NCBI GenBank assembly: GCA_030745655.1 | Contig: JASLOE010000006.1 | Location: 1-39,864 of the forward strand | DNA from: Nitrososphaerales archaeon | Lineage (GTDB): Archaea > Thermoproteota > Nitrososphaeria > Nitrososphaerales > JACPRH01 | Direction of reading: 5' to 3' | Length of the DNA stretch: 39,864 bases | In this document: in pieces, positions 27,060 through 34,317 of the stretch | Layout: the number at the start of each line of letters is the position of its first letter | Position numbering within the stretch: position 1 is the stretch's first letter | Made by a program: the position numbers and the translations under genes | Notes under the pieces: model-generated | What the model was told of the DNA's origin: nothing | Database searches by the model: none | Seen by the model: only the letters and a program-made list of their open reading frames with translations

Positions 27060-27506
27060 TCATAATGGCATTCTAAAATCTTCTTTTATTGAATTCAGAA
27101 CAAGATGAGTGTTGGTTCGTTCCACGTGACGGAGAGAAAGCAGAAGCCTAGTAAAATGACTTAACTCTGTCTTATTTCTATATTTACCAATTACTAATAC
27201 ATCTGATAGACCAGTAACATCATACACTGCACAAGTAGACGGTAGTTTTGCTATCTTGTTTTCTACTTGCAAAAGCTTTCCTTCCGAGACTGTTATTTCA
27301 GTAACGGCAGTTAGAGGATATCCCAATTTATCATTGTTCAATAAAACAGTATAATTCTGGATAACTCCATCTTTTTCCATCTTCTTAGTTCTGGAAAGTA
27401 CAGTTCCAACTGAAACATTAATCCGGTTAGCTATTTCCCTAAAAGATAATCGGGCATCTCTAGAATATTCTTTCAGAATTTTTCGATTTATTTCATCAAT
27501 ATTCAA
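27060..27506 (-). CDS. Lrp/AsnC-family transcriptional regulator
   Basis: IDEINRKILKEYSRDARLSFREIANRINVSVGTVLSRTKKMEKDGVIQNYTVLLNNDKLGYPLTAVTEI; wHTH plus RAM domain. Confidence 0.93.
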   Translation of the reverse strand: MNIDEINRKILKEYSRDARLSFREIANRINVSVGTVLSRTKKMEKDGVIQNYTVLLNNDKLGYPLTAVTEITVSEGKLLQVENKIAKLPSTCAVYDVTGLSDVLVIGKYRNKTELSHFTRLLLSLRHVERTNTHLVLNSIKEDFRMPL

Positions 27507-27598
27507 GATTCTGATTTCATATTAGTGAAACTATAATATATAGACATATGGAATATATACAAATATTCAGATAATAAAGGAATTTCAAAAAATTTGAA

Positions 27599-28186
27599 TT
27601 AAGCTACAAAGATAGCGGATTCATCCCAATCGCTTTTGATTTTACCTTTTTCCATATTTACCATAGGTAGATAATTATGAAATAAACGAATAGGTTTTCC
27701 GATCCTTAATGTAGTGATTTGTATTATAGAACCTCTCCCATGGTTTTTTTCAAGTGATGGAATAATTATTTCATTAAAACTTGTATTTATTTCATCATCA
27801 GATGAACCTTCAATTATTAGAACAAGAGCTGTATGTCCCTCTATTTCAGCTAAATGTGATTCGTAAATAAATTCAGTGAAAATAGTTCCAACATTAGGTT
27901 CTACTTTCACTTCATCTATTATTTGGTTTTGAGAAATACCAATTCTAAACTTTACAAGATACATGTGTCTTGCATTGAATCTTTCAGTTCCTTTAGACCC
28001 CATTTTGAGTTCAGCATAATAACGCAGTAAACCTTTTTCTTCCATTTTCTTTCTTTTACGGTTTACTGTCCGTATTGGAACTCCAGTTAGATTACCTATT
28101 TTATTATCTGATAATCTCGGATTCTTAATTAGAGAACGGATTATTTTTTTATCTTGAATGTTCAATTTTTCACTCATATAAATCAT
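27599..28186 (-). CDS. Lrp/AsnC-like HTH transcriptional regulator (divergent C-terminal domain)
   Basis: LNIQDKKIIRSLIKNPRLSDNKIGNLTGVPIRTVNRKRKKMEEKGLLRYYAELKMG; AsnC-type wHTH, followed by a longer C-terminal part. Confidence 0.8.
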   Translation of the reverse strand: MIYMSEKLNIQDKKIIRSLIKNPRLSDNKIGNLTGVPIRTVNRKRKKMEEKGLLRYYAELKMGSKGTERFNARHMYLVKFRIGISQNQIIDEVKVEPNVGTIFTEFIYESHLAEIEGHTALVLIIEGSSDDEINTSFNEIIIPSLEKNHGRGSIIQITTLRIGKPIRLFHNYLPMVNMEKGKIKSDWDESAIFVA

Positions 28187-28317
28187 CTTGTCATATTTAG
28201 GTCAATAATATCAAGTAGCACCTATAAATACGTTCCCAGTGGCTAATTGTAGACCAACATGGATAATAGATTAAGTATGAATCAAGTTAAAATAGCGGTT
28301 GAACAATTAAATAGACA

Positions 28318-28333
28318 CACATCTAAAGATGTG
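28318..28333. repeat. Inverted repeat CACATCT-AA-AGATGTG between divergent genes
   Basis: 7-bp perfect arms, 2-nt spacer, in the intergenic region between the AsnC-like regulator (28186, -) and the dehydrogenase (28523, +). Confidence 0.6.
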
Positions 28334-28522
28334 GCTATTCATTGAGTTAACTTTTATATTGAAATTTTCATAAACTAAAAAATCCATATTAAGAAGAATC
28401 AGTGCTACCTCTTCTTAAGCAGTGAAGTTTATTCTAAAATTCAGAGAACTTTGATTGATATCTATTATTCATTTTTATGATATATAACCTACAGATTTAT
28501 TTGCATCCAATAAAGTGGCTAA

Positions 28523-29539
28523 TTGGTTTTGAATAAACCTAGTATTTACGTAACGCGTAAGATTCCAAAAATAGGACTTGAATTATTATCTAGTCACTGT
28601 GATATTACTGTACATGAAGGAGCAGAACCTCCAGATCATAAAAAGATTCTTTCAAACATCCAAGGTAAAGATGGATTACTCTGTATGCTTACAGATAAAA
28701 TTGATGCTGAGATTATGAATGCTTCGCGTAAATTAAAAGTTATTTCGTCATTTAGTGTTGGAGTAGACCATATAGATATCAGTCAAGCAACTAAAATGGG
28801 TATTTATGTAACACATACTCCTGGAGTACTAACGAATGCAACTGCTGATTTAGCATTTGCTCTTATGATATCAGCTGCACGCAGGATACCTGAGGGAGAT
28901 GAAAATATCAGAAATAATAATTGGAAAGGAGGTTGGTCTCCCGATATGCTTCTTGGAGAAGGAGTATATGGTAAAACTCTAGGCATCATAGGGTTAGGAA
29001 GAATAGGGAGCGCCTTAGCAGAAAGGGCCTCAGGTTTCAAGATGAAAATATTGTATAATAATCGAAAGCGGTCACGTAGTAAAGAGAAAAAACTCAATGC
29101 AGAATATAGGTCTCTTGAAGACCTTCTAAAAGAGAGTGACTTCATCTCATTACATGTTCCTCTCACTGTTGAAACACATCATCTTATAGACAATCAGAAA
29201 TTAAAGAAGATGAAAAGAAACGCAATTTTAGTTAACACATCTAGAGGTCAGATTGTGGATGAAAATGATTTGGTAGACACATTGGAAGAAGGTCTAATAT
29301 CTGGAGCAGGCATAGATGTTTTTTCATCTGAGCCTCTTCCTAGAGATAGTCGTATATCAAAGCTGAAGAACGTAGTGTTAACTCCACATATAGGTAGTGC
29401 AACTCATCATACAAGAAATCTAATGTCAGAAATCTCAGTTAGAAATCTGCTTAAAGTATTAAAAGGAGAAAATCCTTTCTATCTCTTTAATCCTGAAGTG
29501 ATGAAAGTAAAATCTTTATCCTCAATAAAGATGTTCTAA
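28523..29539 (+). CDS. D-isomer-specific 2-hydroxyacid dehydrogenase (glyoxylate reductase / glycerate dehydrogenase family), TTG start
   Basis: GKTLGIIGLGRIGSALAERASGFKMKILYNNR (NAD-binding), VNTSRGQIVDENDLVDTLEEGLISGAGIDVFSSEPLP, LTPHIGSATHHTRNLM. Confidence 0.93.
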   Translation: MVLNKPSIYVTRKIPKIGLELLSSHCDITVHEGAEPPDHKKILSNIQGKDGLLCMLTDKIDAEIMNASRKLKVISSFSVGVDHIDISQATKMGIYVTHTPGVLTNATADLAFALMISAARRIPEGDENIRNNNWKGGWSPDMLLGEGVYGKTLGIIGLGRIGSALAERASGFKMKILYNNRKRSRSKEKKLNAEYRSLEDLLKESDFISLHVPLTVETHHLIDNQKLKKMKRNAILVNTSRGQIVDENDLVDTLEEGLISGAGIDVFSSEPLPRDSRISKLKNVVLTPHIGSATHHTRNLMSEISVRNLLKVLKGENPFYLFNPEVMKVKSLSSIKMF

Positions 29540-32500
29540 CGATTGCTCTCTTCTTCCTCATATATTCTAACTAATGCTTTGAGAGATTTTCCGAAATATT
29601 TTAAGTATAATTCTTCACTATAAATTTCATCTATCATTGCCTGAGTTAACTCTTGTACAATATCAGGACGAATTTTTTCAAGAAACATCAAGAAATGGGC
29701 AGAAGTTTGATACGCACCTAAAGCCTTTCCTTGCTCAAAATGGGCTTTACTTCCAAGAAATGTCCCTTTAGCTTCCCTCTGGAATCCTAATTTATCTCTA
29801 ACAAAATCAGCTATACCTTCAATTAACCAGGATGTATTTTCATCATATCTAGGCGCCCACATTATTGCATGGTCAATTTCGTGAACAATTGCACCATCAT
29901 CTGCGTCTCTACTTCCATAGATTTCTGCAATTTTATCGAAATGGTCAAGGTTTATGAAGATTTTTTTTCCTTCAGTGGCTGCAGGCCATTTACAGTTTCT
30001 AGCAAAAATAACATTAAGAGCTTCCCCAGGACTTCTTCCTCCATGTATTAATCTCACTTTCGGCATCGTGTTCTCAACCAAGGAAATAACATGGGTTGCA
30101 TATCCTTTTTCAGACGGGAATCCAGAGTAATCAACCTTACAATTTTTTCCAATTAATATCGATTCTTGATTTTTAAAGAAATTAGGATTACTCCTTAGTT
30201 TTTTCTTGGCTTCTTCTTTATCTAACCCAGAAGCTAAACTTAGATAATCAAAAAAGTCCTTGCCTCCGATAATTCCTGTCCCTTTTTCCCTTATCGCCTC
30301 TACATATTCCTTGTAATCTTCAATCAGCTTCTCAAAACCTTGATTTGGAATGATTATCTTCTCAAATTTCTCATCTACTGCGATATCAATCTTACCTGAT
30401 CCTTTCTTTGGGTGAATACCACCCACTAGTCCAGCCAAACCGCTTTTCATCTCAATCTTTCCAGTCATACAGACATCTGGGCTTAGGGGTATACTCCAAA
30501 TAGCAGATGCAATTGAAACAGCAATCGCTAAACCTGCAGACGGCCCCCAAAGCTTAAGCTCTTCCCTATCAGACCCTTCTGCAGGGGAGATTATGTGAAC
30601 ATCGACATCATGATTATTTATGTTCGGGTAATACTCTCTAAGAAATTCAACTGCAATTTTCGCACTTTCCTTTACAGATTCCGTTACTGTCCCCAATATA
30701 AGCATGTTTTCACCTCTTTTTGAGCGTGGAAAAACATTAGATTCAACTATTATTATTAATCCACGACGTTCATCTTCACTTTCAGCAGCTGCTAATCCAT
30801 AAGATTTCCCTATCTCAGGTCCCGTTCCTCTGTAAATCCTTTGCATTTCTTTCAGTTCATCAAAGTCCTCACTTTTCAGTGCCATCTCAAAAGCTCTTTC
30901 TAAATGATGTAAGGTCAATGGGTATGACATCGAATCATGAAATGCTGCAGCTACTTTCTTAAACAGAGATTTAATTTTTATTTTCTTAACCTTTGCCAGA
31001 TTCTCAAGATAGGTAAGTTGCTCTCCATAATTCTTCCGAATTGAAGCATTTTTTTCGCTATCATTTTTCTTTAAAGCTGAAAGAATTTCTTGACTGGCAA
31101 CAACCTCCTTTGTGCGTTCAGCTACCGCTGACCTCATCGTATATGCAACTACCCTTGGAGAGAATGTTCGCTGTAAGAATATTTTCATAACTTCATCAAT
31201 AGTTACATCTTTAGACAAGAATGATTCTATTTTTCTAAGATGTACCTCAATGATTTCTCGTCTTTCTTCAGCATTCTTAGGATAAGGGAATTCCACAGAG
31301 AGAAGTCGATTAAGCAACGCCTCATCAATGATGTCTTTTCTATTGGTAATTCCAATAAATAGTACATTCCCACCACCTGATTTCAGACCTTCCAATTCGC
31401 TCAGTAATATCGTTGTGGCTGGTGCATGTACAGGGTCGCCAAGTCGGGATCCTCTTCTCACTGCTACAGCATCAATTTCATCCCAGATTATAATACTGGG
31501 TGATTCCTTCCTAGCCTCGCTGAATATTCTTCTAATATTTCTTTCCGTCTCTCCAACCTCTTTCTGATAAACCTCAGAACCACTTACCACTCTGATTTTC
31601 GTCCCTTCTTCTCCTGCTATAGCCTTCGCCAACAATGTCTTACCTGAACCTGGGGGACCAAAAAATAGAAAACCTATGGGCGGTTCATACCCTAATTGAG
31701 TAGCCAATTCTGGGTTTAAAGAGGCCTTAATCTCAGTTATCACTTTTCCAATTACATCATGTAAACCACCAACATCGCGATACCTCTCTGTAGGTTTAGT
31801 GAATTGTCGTGTCTCTTTAACCATAGTAGAGACCTCTTCTTCTGTATAGGCAGCTACATCAGGAGCGACAGAGACGAAATCATCTATAGTTGGTTTTGGA
31901 ATTGAAACAACATTTCTTTTTTTAATCCTCTTTCGGAAAGATTCTCTAAAGGGTGCTTGCACTTTATTTGTTGCTAATATGAAAGCTTTGTTAATATCCG
32001 AAGGTGTTAAATCACTCTTACCAAGAGTTCTTAATGATTGTGATAGTGCATGAAATAGCTTTTTTGGATTTACATTAAGACCAATTTTCTTGTTCCTTCT
32101 TCTGCAAATTTCAATTAGCGACTCTTCCTTCATTTCGTTTAGGTTTATCCTTTCAGCTATCAATCTGAGTGATTCAGGGATATTTGCAAAATTATTTGTT
32201 GAAAGAAGAGCCACCCCCCTTATCGGATTATCTTTCAAATGTTCTAATGACCTCTCTAAAGCTTCACCGATTCTTCGGCTTTCCCTATCAATATCTCCAC
32301 TAATACCTTGACTTTTTTCTGAAAATGCCTGCGCCTGTTCTATAAAAATCAAAGTAGGATTAGAAAAGATAGAATTCATTTTATTTTCAAGTTGTTTTTC
32401 AGAAACACCCATAAGCCATGATGAAATATCAGATGATTTCAGTGTTTCAGGAATAACTTTAATACCCTCTTTAACACCTCGCTCTAATGCTTCTCTCTGA

Positions 32501-32898
32501 ATTGCTTTAGCGAGAAATTTCTTTCCCCATCCAGGATCGCTTTCAAGAATAAAGATTTTCGGTGGAGGAGTCGCATACATCTTGGCGAATTTAGGATCGT
32601 CATCCTGTAAACGTAATATATGGTAATCTATTGAATCGATTAGAATTGAAATAATATCTCCTCGTCCAACAACCTGGTCTAAAGATATATCTGGAAATCT
32701 TGGATCAATGCTGAATTTCTTTGCCCAGTTTTCTGCTTTTTTAATGCGTTTTTTCCGTGAAAGCTTCCGAAATCTATATGCACGATAGTCTTTGCTTATG
32801 AGTAGAAGTGGAAAATGAAAAATAATCCTGAGCCATCTTCTTCTTCCCCAGAGAAATTGTGAAAATTGAACTTCATCGCTGAGTAACTCATCAGCCAT
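29536..32898 (-). CDS. Fusion protein: degenerate AAA module + AAA+ ATPase + Lon-type Ser/Lys protease + C-terminal basic-secretory-protein-like HExxH domain
   Basis: AAA2: GPPGSGKTLLAKAIAGEEG, IIIWDEID. Lon: LWGPSAGLAIAVSIASAIWSIPLSPDVCMTGKIEMKSGLAGLVGGIHPKKG. C-terminus: DDGAIVHEIDHAIMWAPRYDENTSWLIEGIADFVRDKLGF. Confidence 0.85.
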   Translation of the reverse strand: MADELLSDEVQFSQFLWGRRRWLRIIFHFPLLLISKDYRAYRFRKLSRKKRIKKAENWAKKFSIDPRFPDISLDQVVGRGDIISILIDSIDYHILRLQDDDPKFAKMYATPPPKIFILESDPGWGKKFLAKAIQREALERGVKEGIKVIPETLKSSDISSWLMGVSEKQLENKMNSIFSNPTLIFIEQAQAFSEKSQGISGDIDRESRRIGEALERSLEHLKDNPIRGVALLSTNNFANIPESLRLIAERINLNEMKEESLIEICRRRNKKIGLNVNPKKLFHALSQSLRTLGKSDLTPSDINKAFILATNKVQAPFRESFRKRIKKRNVVSIPKPTIDDFVSVAPDVAAYTEEEVSTMVKETRQFTKPTERYRDVGGLHDVIGKVITEIKASLNPELATQLGYEPPIGFLFFGPPGSGKTLLAKAIAGEEGTKIRVVSGSEVYQKEVGETERNIRRIFSEARKESPSIIIWDEIDAVAVRRGSRLGDPVHAPATTILLSELEGLKSGGGNVLFIGITNRKDIIDEALLNRLLSVEFPYPKNAEERREIIEVHLRKIESFLSKDVTIDEVMKIFLQRTFSPRVVAYTMRSAVAERTKEVVASQEILSALKKNDSEKNASIRKNYGEQLTYLENLAKVKKIKIKSLFKKVAAAFHDSMSYPLTLHHLERAFEMALKSEDFDELKEMQRIYRGTGPEIGKSYGLAAAESEDERRGLIIIVESNVFPRSKRGENMLILGTVTESVKESAKIAVEFLREYYPNINNHDVDVHIISPAEGSDREELKLWGPSAGLAIAVSIASAIWSIPLSPDVCMTGKIEMKSGLAGLVGGIHPKKGSGKIDIAVDEKFEKIIIPNQGFEKLIEDYKEYVEAIREKGTGIIGGKDFFDYLSLASGLDKEEAKKKLRSNPNFFKNQESILIGKNCKVDYSGFPSEKGYATHVISLVENTMPKVRLIHGGRSPGEALNVIFARNCKWPAATEGKKIFINLDHFDKIAEIYGSRDADDGAIVHEIDHAIMWAPRYDENTSWLIEGIADFVRDKLGFQREAKGTFLGSKAHFEQGKALGAYQTSAHFLMFLEKIRPDIVQELTQAMIDEIYSEELYLKYFGKSLKALVRIYEEEESNR

Positions 32899-32904
32899 TT
32901 TTCA

Positions 32905-34230
32905 TCAAATTCCAATTCGTCGAACTACTTCTCCAAGTATGAAAATGATGAGTAGAATCACTAAGAAAGGCCACCATTGTTTCATCATCCCAAGTGAAAG
33001 AGTCCCACGCTTCCATTTGTCATAAATTATTGAACCTATAAAACCAATAATATAAATAGAAATTAATCCAATAATATACCAAATATTGGGAAGAATATAA
33101 TTAATCCACCCCTCATGCATTACCGCCAAGGCTAGCATAGCTGTGTTTGGTGGAGCCCAAACTCCCTTCTGATCTACGAGTTGGATCTGGGTTCCAGATT
33201 TTGATGTCCAGAACTTTGTAAGAAAACCTGATTCCTTGTCATAAGTGTATGCAGAACTACAGCCTCCACCATCACAATCGTCGAATGCAACAACAAATTT
33301 TCTGTAAGTATGCTGAAGAATAATAGGATCTGGCTGGTCATCATTTGGTAATTCTTCATTTATTACGGCTTGAACATCAGGATATATAGGATCGCCTTTA
33401 GCCAGTCCGGAAGTAACAACAAAATATTTGAAAAAACCTGAGCCATGGTTTATTGGTTGATCGGTCTCGAAATTTCTCAATAATATAGTTCTATCTGATT
33501 CACCATCATAGATGATGCTAATCTTAGATATTTTTCCTCTATCAAGCTCATCCTGTGGGATTGTGTTAAAGTTGAACAACTCTTTCTTGTCCCATATAAT
33601 GAACTTAGATTTTCTTGGCTCATTCACATCAAAATCAATAGGAAAAAATTTGCTTTTTCCGGTAGTGTCAGTCATCCAAATAGTATATCTTTCGCCTTCA
33701 GATAGACCATTAATTGAAATAAAATAGTAGAAGTATGACACGTCCCATATATCTAAAGGTTCTTGGAATGAATATTCCATTTCAGCATAACCATCTTTTG
33801 GAATCATATTTATCTCGAGGTGATCATCAATTACGCTGATTGTGTTAGTTCCGTGAGTTGATGTCCATCCTTCATCTTGATTTGTTGGAAGAATGATAGT
33901 CTTTTCACTACTACCAATATTTATTGTGATAATTTCTTCATTTACGTTTCCATTATAGTAGTTAGAAATAGTATTTAGCTTAACTAAATTACCTTCCACA
34001 TCTACTACTGTCACAATAGCATCCTTGATATCGGGGTAGTGTAAGAACTCATATTTCACCTCCATGCCTGGTTTAAGTCCAGGTTGATAAGTGACCGCAA
34101 AAGCCGAAATAAAGATAATAGTGGAGACTAAAATGATAATAAGAATAGGATTCATAATAAATAGTCCTTTTTTTATTATTGGTAGTCTCAATTCTTCTCT
34201 ACTGTAATAAATGAGACCGAATTTTCTCAT
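32905..34230 (-). CDS. Predicted membrane-anchored protein with large extracytoplasmic domain, function unknown
   Basis: N-terminal TM ILIIILVSTIIFISAFAV, long hydrophilic middle, two C-terminal TM helices (WYIIGLISIYIIGFIGSII; WWPFLVILLIIFILGEVV). Ends 6 bp before the AAA-Lon gene. Confidence 0.8.
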   Translation of the reverse strand: MRKFGLIYYSREELRLPIIKKGLFIMNPILIIILVSTIIFISAFAVTYQPGLKPGMEVKYEFLHYPDIKDAIVTVVDVEGNLVKLNTISNYYNGNVNEEIITINIGSSEKTIILPTNQDEGWTSTHGTNTISVIDDHLEINMIPKDGYAEMEYSFQEPLDIWDVSYFYYFISINGLSEGERYTIWMTDTTGKSKFFPIDFDVNEPRKSKFIIWDKKELFNFNTIPQDELDRGKISKISIIYDGESDRTILLRNFETDQPINHGSGFFKYFVVTSGLAKGDPIYPDVQAVINEELPNDDQPDPIILQHTYRKFVVAFDDCDGGGCSSAYTYDKESGFLTKFWTSKSGTQIQLVDQKGVWAPPNTAMLALAVMHEGWINYILPNIWYIIGLISIYIIGFIGSIIYDKWKRGTLSLGMMKQWWPFLVILLIIFILGEVVRRIGI

Positions 34231-34317
34231 ATAAAGGAGTTACTTTGAATATTTGGTTTCCATTATATGTTAATAAATTGATAAATTCTTAACCATTTAA
34301 GAGATCTTTAATGAAAA

